Source of the DNA: Sarcomyxa edulis | Taxonomy: Eukaryota > Basidiomycota > Agaricomycetes > Agaricales > Mycenaceae | Assembly: GCA_009761415.1 (NCBI GenBank) | Contig: QUOL01000021.1 | Coordinates: 372,001-436,000, forward strand | Direction of reading: 5' to 3' | Length of the DNA stretch: 64,000 nucleotides | Shown here: positions 10,827-21,700 of the stretch, piece by piece | Layout of the letters: the number at the start of each line of letters is the position of its first letter | Numbering within the stretch: the first letter of the stretch is position 1 | Program-made: the position numbers and the translations under genes | Notes under the pieces: generated by a model | The model's input: the letters and a program-made list of their open reading frames with translations, nothing else | The model's database searches: none | Told to the model about the DNA's origin: nothing

Positions 10827-12216
10827 CTACCTTTGAAGAATCGCCTGCCGAAGACAATATGCAATATCCCAACCCAGATTATTGATTAAGCCACGCATAA
10901 CGTCGACATCAACAGGAGAAATATTGCCAGAGGGATCCACTGGATATATCAACGGCGCTGCCCACGGAAAACAAACTACTGCTGGTTTCAACACGTCAAA
11001 CGGTTCCCGATAACTAAATCTGGGAGGAGGTAGGAAGCCATGATAGGAGAAAGCCTCGATGTAGTATTGACATCCTCGGCAAGGTGGCCTCGATGTGCCG
11101 ACATACGGAAATGGGGCCGGCGTGTCGTTTGCAACTCTCTTGTGGTATGCAAGAAGTACACACTCGGGATGTACATTTACCATTCCAAAGTCAATTGCGT
11201 TTTTGTCTTCGCTAACGGTCCGGTTAATGCCGGTCATTTCTGTTATGCGGACCAGTTGGTCCACCAAGCGACTATGGACTTGTTTCATGTTGTCAGCCTT
11301 GACATATTCAGATTTCATAAGAGGGACGAAATTGTCGAAATGAGTATAGAGTGCGATGTGGCGTTGGGTCGAAGGAATGATCTGGACTACCCAGTGGCCG
11401 GCAAGCATGCCTGAAAGCCGGTCGGATGTCGCAAGCCGCATAAGGAACAGGTAATTTCTGTGGAAGCTCGATATCTTTCTCAAGTACTGGGCAAGAGAGA
11501 AAGAAGCTGAAGCGTTGGCTGTGTTAAGTCCATAAGTAGGTGGGGATCAAAACTGAAGACTACAATGACATACCGTCGACCAATCGAAGGGTGGAACGAA
11601 GAGGATACCATTCTTCGTGCAATGATGCTATGCGATCGATGAGCCAATAGAGGTCAGCGTCAGGCATCGAGCCTTGAGGCGGCACCTTGTCACGAATAGC
11701 GCGAAAGCTATCTATGAGGGCACGTAAGCGAGCCAAGTGAGGCCCCATGTTGGTAAAGGCGTCCATATTAGGCACGACATATTCAACGAAGTCGTGGATA
11801 TGTTTCAAGATGCACCAGCGCAGTTTCTCGAAGGAGAACTTCACGAGGAAGAGCTCGAACTCTTGCATCAACTGTTTGGTGTGTTCAGGATCCGAAGGCG
11901 ACGCTCGGGAATCACGGATTCGGCGAAGATGCTCCAACACACCGTGCAAGTGGTTTGCCACGATCTCCGCGGAGCCGCCAATCTGGGAGACGCACAAAGT
12001 CACTCCTCTCGGAGTACTTGTAAGAGAGACAGCTACACGCTGATGTCGAGCGTCGTGGATGCAAGATTCGGCGAGGGCGTCCAAGATCGCAGCAGCTACT
12101 TTATCGTGGCTGTCCTGCAAGAAGGAGTTTCTCTTTCGACGAATGTACGTATCCGCTGGACTGTCCGGGTCGCATTGGTCTGCGTAGATGCATGCAAGCC
12201 ACAGTTCTGCAGACAT
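10827..12216 (-). CDS. OTT_1508-like deaminase, copy D2
   Basis: This is the best-preserved copy of the family. The 5' exon runs from ELWLACIYADQCDPDSPADTY through AILDALAESCIHDARHQRVAVSL and FELFLVKFSFEKLRW to LRLVDG near 11570. The intron has a GTATGT donor, and the 3' exon ends at 10827. The catalytic residues are present: HPE in VNVHPECVLLAYHKR and PCxxC in SRPPCRGCQYY, then PPPRFSYREPFD and AVVCFPWAAPLIYP. The chosen ATG at 12216 is in frame with the exon, but an acceptor (TCTGCAG) overlaps it, so further 5' exons at 12325-12450 are possible. D2 is closest in wording to D4 (VVPNMD/VMPNMD, ADLYWL). It lies between the two kinase copies on the same strand. Predicted to be a zinc-dependent deaminase of unknown base, nucleotide or nucleic-acid substrate. 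Confidence 0.75.
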
Positions 12217-12493
12217 TGGAAAGGATTAGGAAAGAGGTGATTGCGCGATAGGTGGGGATGTGCAAGTCTATGGTTGGGCGGTTGACGGAAAGTTGACGGA
12301 AAGTAAGGTTTTGTACTGACCAATTTAGAAACGGTAACAGCGTGCTGACACGTTTCTCTTGGGTTTTTGACACGTCACGACCGAATGTCCAGTCGTTGAC
12401 TGTCGAACGTTGAACAGTGAGAGCACTGAGGGAATGCCTGTTTGATTTTCTCGTATCAGATGGTTATATGGTCCAGCGACAGTACACGCCAGC

Positions 12494-12535
12494 CGTAAGC
12501 GATGGAGAACACCCCTGAGCTCATTGATCAGACTT
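12494..12535 (-). pseudogene. Relic of a deaminase 3' end
   Basis: This piece reads SLINELRGVLHRL on the minus strand and matches the C-terminal end of D1 (GLINELRRDVIYCL) at base level, for example CTGATCAATGA followed by CTCAGG. It lies upstream of D2 and downstream of A2 with no catalytic domain attached. It is probably the remains of another deaminase copy lost in rearrangement. Confidence 0.55.
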
Positions 12536-12652
12536 TCCTTGAACAATGGCCGCGAGAACTGAGGGGCAAACTTGGAACACTCAAGAGCTTGTCACTCTAC
12601 CTTGATCAAACATACATGTTCACTGGCAGCCCCATAAGCACGAATTAAGGAG

Positions 12653-14090
12653 CTAGTAAAATTGCTGCACCATGGCATGTTTTTCCCCGTACTTCTCCTC
12701 CCATATACCCATCACACTTGAACCCTCGCTCCAAGGCAAGACAGCCGAGTCACTGAATGCGCGCCTAGGCTGTGCGTTTTGAGCAATAAGAGCCATCCGA
12801 GCATCCCCAGTGAGTCTTTCAAGTTCCTCGAAGTAGGTAGACTCGAAGAGTTGGCTCTCGACAGGATCGCGAGGGTCAAACAATGATTGAGTGAGCCAGT
12901 TGGGAGGGCAGAGCAACCACCACAATGGTATAGTCGCCGCCATTTCCCAATCAACGACTCCAACAATTCTACCAGCATTTGGGCCTGATGTAGCGCAGAG
13001 CATGTTCCTGGTGCGGAAAGGGACGTGAAACCGGCAAGACGGGGGCAGAGCTCAGTGACGAACTTACCAAAGAGTCAAATCGGGATGACTGAGAACAAAT
13101 GGACCAGATGCGGATGCCTCGTTGATCACCTTTGGTATCAGTTGTAGTCCCCGACGTAAATTGCCAGGGGCAGAATTCCAGAGTTCTGTATCGTCGAGAC
13201 GCGGGAAAGGGACTTTGCGAGCAAGGGATGGATTAGCCTCTATAAATTGCAAGGAGTCTTTGATGCCGGCTTCGAGTAGTTGAGTCACCGATTTGAAAGG
13301 CCCGCGATCATATATAGGAAGCGTTTTTCTGTATGCGGTGTGAAACCTAGGCCAACATATGGGCCCGACTTCGAACTTGGTACGGTCGTTTCTTTTGAAG
13401 TAGAGCGATCCAATAGAATCAAATCGCAGACGAGATAATTCAACAATTATCGGGCATAGTCACGAAGAGCAATGAGCTTGAATTCGAGACTCTGTTGTTC
13501 CCAATCACTGTCAACCATTCTTTCGCCTTCCATCTAAGGTACACTAATCAGAAATTGAACTAAGCGTAATCGAGTAGAATACATACGTGTTCCATTATCA
13601 TGAACGGACAACCGACGGGGTTGTGCTCGTCCTTACAGTATCCATACACCGTAGGGACGGGTATGGTGGTATGCTGTTTCACGTACATCATAGTGGCGAC
13701 CTGTGGTCCGGTCAGATTCATTACTGAGATTGATTTCAACACTGAATCACAAACCTCTGATTCGATGCTGATATCTGACTGGGTCTTCCAGTGGCCAGCG
13801 AGCCGAGCAAGAAGGTTACTTGGCACTCCATTTGGTGGATCTTGAAGCGTTAGTCGATGCAACTACCAACAATTTCCAATATAAGTCACACTTTTTGAGC
13901 AAGAGTACCAGCATACCTGATTGAAACATCCTCGCCCATACGGCTTGATTGAGCAAGGAACACCGAATAGGAATAACGAAACCTCCGAGAGCTCGGTCAA
14001 GTCGGGAATGTCTGCACCAGGAGGGGGTCCTAGTGACGAGGCTATCTCCACGGGCCATGAAGACTGAGGAAAGTCTTTGTTGGGAGGCAT
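12653..14090 (-). pseudogene. APH-type phosphotransferase, copy A2, frameshifted
   Basis: A2 is a paralogue of A1 with the same exon plan. The start at 14090 (MPPNKDFPQSSWPVE) is followed by DLTELSEVSLFLFGV, LAGHWKTQSDISIESE, VATMMYVKQHTTIPVPTVYGYC, a MEGERMVD exon, HPDLTLWNML and VVDWEMAATIPLWWL, ending at 12653. At 13443-13453 one base is missing relative to A1 (CAACAATTATCGG against CAGAAACGATTCGG). This shifts the frame within the ALRDYAR / ELSRLRFDSIGSLYF exon and gives an immediate TAA. The rest of the exon is open in the shifted frame, so the lesion is recent or a sequencing error. Splice sites are better kept than in A1. Any activity would need that frame restored. Confidence 0.7.
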
Positions 14091-14317
14091 TGCAAGGTGT
14101 GGAAGTGCAGTCGATACGCTGGTACAGATGAAAAACAAAATCGGGACTCAAGAATGTTCCACGCCACTCGGCGCCTTCACTGAGAGACCAAGAGAGAAGT
14201 TCACACACCCAAGCAAGATGGAGATATTGAGAGGGCATTCCCGATACCCGAGGTCATGAGAAGAGCAAGAGCTGGAGTTGCTGATAATCGATTATCAGTC
14301 TAGAGGCCACATGCACG

Positions 14318-15180
14318 GCTGTCGAGCGCAATCGATCCACATAGGGCACCAGCCAGGGAATGTCCGTCTCAGGAGGTACATACGCGACAAATGCGTCGAT
14401 ATGTTTCAGGATGCGCTGTCGTACCTTCTCAAATGAGAATTTCATCAGAAAGAGCTCGAACTCTCGAGTCAATTGCTCCGTACGCAAGTAATCCGCAGGT
14501 AGAGTCCCAGAATGAACATGTTCAAGCACGTCGTATAGGTGACTGACTACACGCTCTGAAGAGCCACCGATCTGGGAGACGCACAAGGTGATGTCTGTCG
14601 CAGCTGCTGTGAGAGAAAGAGCTACACGCTGATGACAAGACTCGTGGATGCGACTTTCTGTGGCAAGGGCGTCTAGAATCGAAGCAGCCACTTGATCGTG
14701 ATTGCTCATCAGGAAAAATTCTTTTTCTCGGAGCACGTACGTATCCACCCACTGGAGTGTCTGGATTGCATTGGTCTGCGTAGACGCATGCAAGCCAAAG
14801 CTCTGGAGTACGTACTGGATGTGAAGAGTGCGACATTGGTAAAAAAGCGAGCGGCTGAATTGCGAGATAAAGGGACGACAGATGGTGATGCACAAGTCTG
14901 TGATTTGGTGCTCTAAATGAATCAGTCGAGGCAGATTATCAGTCAATTGGAGAAGGATAAAAGTTCAATACTTACCGAGGCTACTAAGTACATTAACGAT
15001 TGTTCGGCCAACTTGATGACACGCGTGTTGAATCTTCGAGAATCGGCAGACGGTCACGGTTGACTAGAGCTGTCGAACTCTGGCAGGATACGATTGATTG
15101 ATTCTTGATGTTGAGATGGCTGAGTCGCCAGTTTCGAGGCCTCTCGAATCTCGACACTGGACAGGCTTTCCGAGTCGATG
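14318..15180 (-). pseudogene. Truncated deaminase copy D3
   Basis: Only the N-terminal helical half is present (ILDALATESRIHESCHQRVALSL, FELFLMKFSFEKVRQRILKH, then YVPPETDIPWL...DRLRS). The match to D1 stops near 14318, and the whole HPE/PCxxC domain is missing. A four-base insertion relative to D1 lies just before DTYV (about 14745-14755). An upstream segment at about 15000-15180 resembles the region upstream of D1. D3 is closer to D1 than to D2 or D4. It stands directly upstream of A2, which suggests that a rearrangement joined the kinase copy to a cut deaminase gene. Confidence 0.65.
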
Positions 15181-15612
15181 TCTTCAAGTTGAAGGACAGT
15201 GAGTCGGGCATTTCGGCTGGGCTCGGGTTGGCCCGATCTATTTATACATTTGCCCGAGCGTTGAGCGCTGAGCTCTTCGGTCTTGACCACACACGCACTC
15301 TCTCTTTCGATTATCTCGTTCTCTATCATCGAACTGCCTGTACCTAAGGAGCAAAAAACCACACATTCCAGTACAAGACCGAATAATCTGGTGGTACTTG
15401 ACTCGAAAGTAACGAAGCAGAGCCTTATCAAGTTCAACGACTTGTTTTAGAGCCCGTTGGTCTTTGATGCCCTCGGGAGGACTTTATGGGTCTCACCGCC
15501 CTAAAAATGGACAGAAGCTATGCGTGTACTATCTTAGCTCTCCAGCGCTCATGGCATTTGTGCTTCCCTGATTCGTGTGATATTTGACGGAAGGTCCATC
15601 GATCGCGATAAA

Positions 15613-15619
15613 TATATAA
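15613..15619 (+). promoter_or_regulatory. TATA-like box for the GMC oxidoreductase
   Basis: TATATAA lies about 40 bases before the ATG at 15657. Confidence 0.35.
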
Positions 15620-15656
15620 GTAAGTATGTGTTGGGTTTGATCATCCACGTTTTTCC

Positions 15657-18341
15657 ATGTCTTCCGAAAGATTTGACTATGTTATCGTGGGCGGTGGGCT
15701 GGCAGGCTTGGTCGTCGCTTCGCGATTGGCTGAAGATTTGTCCTCCTCTGTGGCTGTCATCGAAGCCGGGACAGATGCATCTCAGGACATCAACGTCAAG
15801 ATTCCAGGTACGTTGAACTGTGTCTCTTGCCTATAATACTTACTCTCTATCGGGACATCGCATTTATCTGGACAGGTTTCCTCGTCAATAATCTGGGGAA
15901 TCCCGCGCTAGATTGGGCATTTTTCAGCTCCCCTCAGAAGGGAGCTGACGATCGTGCGGTGTATCTTCCAAGGTGCGTGCTTTATATATCATACTGGGCA
16001 GCACTCTTACGCTGAGCTTCTGTCAGGGGAAAGGGATTGGGCGGGTCATCTATAGTACGGTGTTTTACTTTCGAGCAACGCGTCAGAATCTCACTCTTTA
16101 CTGATAGATCAACTTCATGCAACTAGGAAGGTGTGCTCCGGCTTCATCTAATTACCGTAACGGCTGGTACTGATTACTGACGTATTTTAGGGCTTCGTCG
16201 CTCGAATACGACGGTATGTGTACCACCATCTATTGTAATCCATTTCTGACTGTCTTTCTCCATCCATCTAGCGTTTGAATCTCTTGGTTGCAAGGGTTGG
16301 AACTGGGAAGAATTCTTGGAGTATTTTCGCAAGGTGGGTCATCATGCGATAGAAGTAGCCAAAATCATTCAATTTTCTTCTCTAGTCTGAAACGTTCAAC
16401 TACACCTCTGAAGTCGCGCAGAAATACCGGATGGATATCACTCAAAATGCTCATGGAACTTCTGGGCCACTCCAAAAAGGACTCCCAATATGGACTAGTG
16501 TCGTGTCTGAACACTTTATCGAAGCCATGCAGTCCTTAGGAGTCCCTCACAACGGTGACAATGTACGTTTATGTGTCTTGAAGTTCGACACGCCTCGCCT
16601 GATCTCGATTTCACAGAATGACGGCGACAATGTTGGCATCGGGACTAACACCATGTCAATCGATACAGAAGCGACTCGTTGCTCTTCTGCCTCGGTAGGC
16701 TTACTCATTCTCAAAGCTTGAGGTTTCTCATGATCTTGTCAGGCATACTACGAGCCCGTCAAAAATCAGTCTAATCTGACGGTAATCACCAATGCACGAG
16801 CCACTCGCATCGTTTTCGGTCCTCAGGACACATCGGGTGAAATTATCGCTGAAGGAGTGGAGTACTCTCAGGACGGTAGACTGGAGATCGTTCATGCGAA
16901 TAAGAAAGTCGTATTGTGTACAGGTGTGTAGCAAATTTGGCCTTTCCCTTCAGCTGACATAACCCAACATGGTTCCTCAGGAACGTACCAGACACCCCAG
17001 CTGCTGGAACTATCTGGTTGGTGGTCACCCTTAGCTGTTGACCAGCCTTTGGGTTAACTGATTATAGGTATTGGTGATGCAAATATTCTCAACTCCCATC
17101 AGATTCCCGTGGTCGTCGATCTTCCCGGCGTTGGCACTAATCTTCGTACGTCCAATCCTAAAGCCCTGACTACGAGAGTGTCACTGCTTATAGCGGTTTT
17201 TATTTGCTCTCCATCCATAAGAGGTTTGCAGTCCTTTTTCTTGAGAGTAGGAATTGTCAAACTCATGTTTCTACATCAGGAACACGTCATATGCGCATTT
17301 ACAGCTGAAATGGACTCTAAACACTATTCCTTCGATGCTCTGGCAGACCCCGAACGGGCTGCTGACGAGCTACAGAGGTAGTGAGTGATATCTCTGACTT
17401 CCCGTTTGATTATATCCTCTGACCGTTTATCGCATCAGTGAAACTACCCGCAAAGGATTGTTATCATCCGTTCCCTCTGCATTCGCGTTCCTGCCCTTGA
17501 AATACTTCACTGAAGGCAACACGATTCTCGAGGCCGGTCAGTCCTTGGATCTAGATCATCTTACCGATGTCACGCCTGGGATGAGGAAAGTTTTCAGTCT
17601 CCAGAAGGAATGGCTAGCGAATGATAAAGTGTCCTTCCTGGAGTAAGCTCCGTCGACTCGCTCACGTCCTTCGACAGTGCTGACAAGACTGTGCAGAATG
17701 GCCTGCGTAGATCGCTTCCTCCCTGGTCTGGACGCGAAACCGGAGCTTGGAAAGGCGTATCTTTCCATGTCTATCATTCTTCTCCATCCATTCTCCAGAG
17801 GAACGGTCCATATCAGGTCTGCTAATCCCATGGACCATCCTATCATCGACCCGCGGTTTCTAGATAACGATGTCGACATCTCGATTCTCCTCAAGGCGTA
17901 TAAGCTCGCGCGCAAAGTAATAATCACGGACGCCTTACGGTCTGACATCATTCAGGAGATCAGTCCCGGACCCAAATTCCAATCCGATGAAGAGATAATC
18001 AGCTATATCAAGAGCACCATGGGTAGTACTCATCACCCCATTGGCACAGCAGCCATGCTCAACAGAGATGATGGCGGTGTTGTCGATTCAAAGTTGAAAG
18101 TATACGGAACAGCGAATTTGCATGTGGTGCGTAGTCGTCGAGCTCGTGCCACTACGGTTTCACGTCTTGTGTACTAAACTACGATTAGGTCGATGCTTCT
18201 GTCATTCCTATCCAGCTGTCTGCTCATTTGCAAGCTACCGTGTATGCCCTCGCTGAAAAGGTCAGTAGGATTAGTCGCTGACTTGCAAAGACTCTGACAA
18301 CATTTCGTGGATAGGCTGTAGATATTCTCAAATTAGCCTGA
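15657..18341 (+). CDS. GMC (glucose-methanol-choline) oxidoreductase
   Basis: The N-terminus, [17 protein letters not shown], carries the FAD-binding GxGxxG motif, followed by a Glu-bearing strand (SVAVIEAG). A [12 protein letters not shown] segment follows near 16025, and there is a typical C-terminal domain. This has [36 protein letters not shown] and [21 protein letters not shown], the last with a catalytic His. The stop is at 18339-18341. The gene has at least twelve short introns. No signal peptide is seen at the chosen start, so this member is probably intracellular, unlike secreted aryl-alcohol oxidases. The family oxidises alcohols with FAD and oxygen or quinone as acceptor; the specific substrate cannot be told. 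The second active-site residue (His or Asn) near the C-terminus was not resolved. Confidence 0.85.
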
Positions 18342-18742
18342 ACTGACTGTGTTCTCCGTCGGGCCACTGTTTGGCATTCCCTGTATGTAGTCCTGCGACT
18401 GATCTGTTCTATGAGTTTTGTGATATGAAAGAAGCACACGTTAGTCCAAAATCAATCCTGGTACCGTCTGCGCTGACAGCTCGTTTGACGCCTGATGATT
18501 CTTGGATGATTCGGTTATCTGGTCGTTTGCTCCAGCTTGGCAACACCTTCGTCACAGCATCACTCGTCACGTGGTTTATTCGCGTTGTCACCCTTGTGTT
18601 ACTTATCCTGGGGCAAGTCATGTACTGAAAGTCAAAACACTATCTCGTATCTTGAGCTTCACGCTTCTATCGGCAGTCCACTCAAAGCGCACCCGTTCTA
18701 AGGTTTCTACAATAGTCATGTTTGCTGGAGCACGGTCAACAG
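18342..18742. other. Convergent spacer, no gene
   Basis: The region lies between two 3' ends, those of the GMC gene and WDR7. Short open frames only; it probably holds both 3' UTRs. Confidence 0.5.
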
Positions 18743-21700
18743 TTATACGAGTTGCAGATTGTCATGGCACTCACCATCATCTCCAACGTTGAAAGGAAAG
18801 GTTTTGAATGGCTGAGATCCACCGTGACCTTGTCGTGGGGGGGCTCCCGGGTTAAAAAAGCTGCTAAAACTCGACCCAACCTTCCATACGAGGACAATAC
18901 CCTCCTCCAGAGACACGGTTACGAGACGTCTCCCATCAGGAGAGAAACTGCATGCTGCTATCCGCTTTTTGTGACCCTCTAAGACGTAAAGACGAATGGC
19001 CGTCTTCAGGTCATACATGACGATAGCACCTTCACTGGTCCCAACGACGAGCCGTTGGGTACTCATATGGAAGTCCACAGTAGGGAAGCTGCCGATCAAA
19101 TGAGCTCATGAAAAGATATAGAGTTTGGTCAGCGTACGTTTTGACGACATGACCTAAGATCTCTGTCGCAGTATCCAGCACTGCATCACGGTGAGATGTC
19201 GAGTTGGGATCTAAGGATTTTACCACTGCTTCCATCAAGCGTGGTAAGTTCGGATAGAGGACTAGCGGTCGCTGAAAAAATATTAATACATGTTGAGTGC
19301 GATATTCAGACATGCACACCTTCCTAATCAAGAAAGCAACCATCTGCATAATAGATTTACGGTGTTCGACGCTCAGTGGATTGAGGATATCAAGACCCAA
19401 TGTCGTCATGAACAACGGGGTGTTGCTGGATGCGATCTGCAGAACAGCAAGGCGGGCTTGTGCCCCCACGTTCTGAGATGATATACCGTCTTTTCGTGAA
19501 CTTGTTGCAAGAGTGAAAAGCGCACGTAACATCTCCATAGCGTCGATGTAATGCTGCCAGATGTGAAAGCCACGAGAGCACAAATCTATAGCCAGGACCC
19601 TGTAAATAGATTGTTCATCGTGCAGATACATTGCAACCGACTTCGATATGTCGGTAAGCGCACTGTTGCGAAAAATTCACTGAGTTTTGGAATTTGAGTC
19701 ACACACAGATGAGAAAGGCTACCTGGTCGACAAAAGGCTGTACTTTTCAGAAGCCATATACCCGCAAAGAAACAACGCTAGGGCAGCCGGCATAGATTCT
19801 CTATACGCAGTCGGTTGCAAGCAAGGAACTTTCAACAAAGAACAGTCAAAGTGAGTTGAAAATATAATGATTACGACATGCTTACGATGGTGCTGCCATT
19901 CCTCAATCAGATCATTCGTCTCTTCGTCTGACAGACGAGCGACTGCGGCTTCAAGGAGAACACGGGCAGCATGGCGAAGCTCGTCTGAGAAATCACATCA
20001 GTGGAAGCATTCCAATTACAACTCGAGTTTCTCTCACTGGATGAATCAAACCAACGTCGCGCCAAAAATGGAAGGCTCGGAGGCTTATACAAAGGACCGA
20101 CAACAGGAGCCAGCGAAGTCGCATAGAAAGTGATGACAGTAGCAGAGTCGTCCAGGAATTCTGATCGCAAGTCAGCCAATATTAGGTTGGGTGAGTCGCG
20201 CGTAAGCTGACCTTCGAAAATGCCTAAGGCTCGAAGTAGAGCGGTTATAGATAGTGCCCGTGCAGCAGATACCTCTCCAGAAATACACCATGGATCCTGG
20301 GATCCTTTCTTCGTGTATAAAGCTGTAGCATCGTGGCTTGGAGGAGACTTTTACTCAGTGTCAACATCGTATATAGAGAAATTGCTTCAAACCTCGAGAA
20401 CCCAATAGAGGCAGGCGATAGCTCGAGCCCGAGTTTCTCGTGACACAGGAAATCGATATCTTCATTCAATCCCGGTGTCAGAACGGTTGAAAGAATCGAT
20501 CGAAGTCGGTATAGGGTCATCATTATAATTCTTGTCTGCTCTCGGCCTGTGCTGATTGATTTAGCAACGGCCGCTGATTCTGAGATGAAGCGTTCAAGAT
20601 CGAGAGATAGTGTCGATGCTTGAAGTAAGAATAATCAGTTGCTGATCCTGATATATCAATTGTGGTCTTATATATACCGCAAGCCAAGCCGTAAGACGTG
20701 CTTTCGATCGTATTGAGGACTGTATCAGGCAGACAACTTTTGTCTTTCACTGAACTGAAATATATACCGGGTGAGTATCAATGATCACAGCCTGGAACGA
20801 TCACTCACAGTTGTGTCCATCCTCCTTGACCAAGAAGTTCTTCTGCTTTGTCTAGAGTCATTGACCTCCAGAATTCCTTGGTGTGTATATCCCATAAGCG
20901 AGCACGTTGATCTTTATATAAGAGCATCAAATTGTTTCCTCCTAGACACACTTTCTGGAGAGGCAAAGCGGATCCAGGGATCAAAGTCAAGCTAAGCTAT
21001 ATCAGTGCAAGAGAACATTGTAGCGGACGCAGAACAAACGTACAATTGAAGCCCATCGATGGCAATGACAGCGATAGTTCCACCTAGGGAAATGCACAGT
21101 ACGCAGCCATGAACGGCCCCCGCTTTCTCATCCTGGAATTGGATGACATGTATCAGCGGTGTTATGAACAGATTCCACCGACTGCATAATTTCAGTGACC
21201 TATTGTATAATCAGTCAGAAATGAAGCAAAGAGTTTGCGACACTGATTTGAGACCAACTCAAGACTCCAGAATGCAACAGATCCATCGTCAGCACCTCCT
21301 ACAATGAATCGCTCGTGCGTTCTGCTATTCTGGACCAAATGTAATCCGGTTATATAACCACTGAGAGGGATGTCGGACACTTTCCCAGTCCCGTTCACAG
21401 CTTGATTCCCACACATCTCAGTCAAAGACGTCTGACGAAGGTAACCATCGCCTAGAGATGAGGGAATCAGCAAGTGTCCATTCTAGAACGAACAAAAACA
21501 AGTACCATAACCGCAGATAATAACATCCAATTCAATGGGTAGGATAGATGTGACTCGAGTCTTGGAGTATGTGTCGTAACCTTTTTCGCCGGGCGAAGGT
21601 CCTCTCCATATGGTCCGAGACTTTTTCTTCGTTTCTTTGACAGAGTCGAAGGTGGTGACATATTCCAAGCGACGTGCGCCAGAATCATTCGTGGTTGTCA

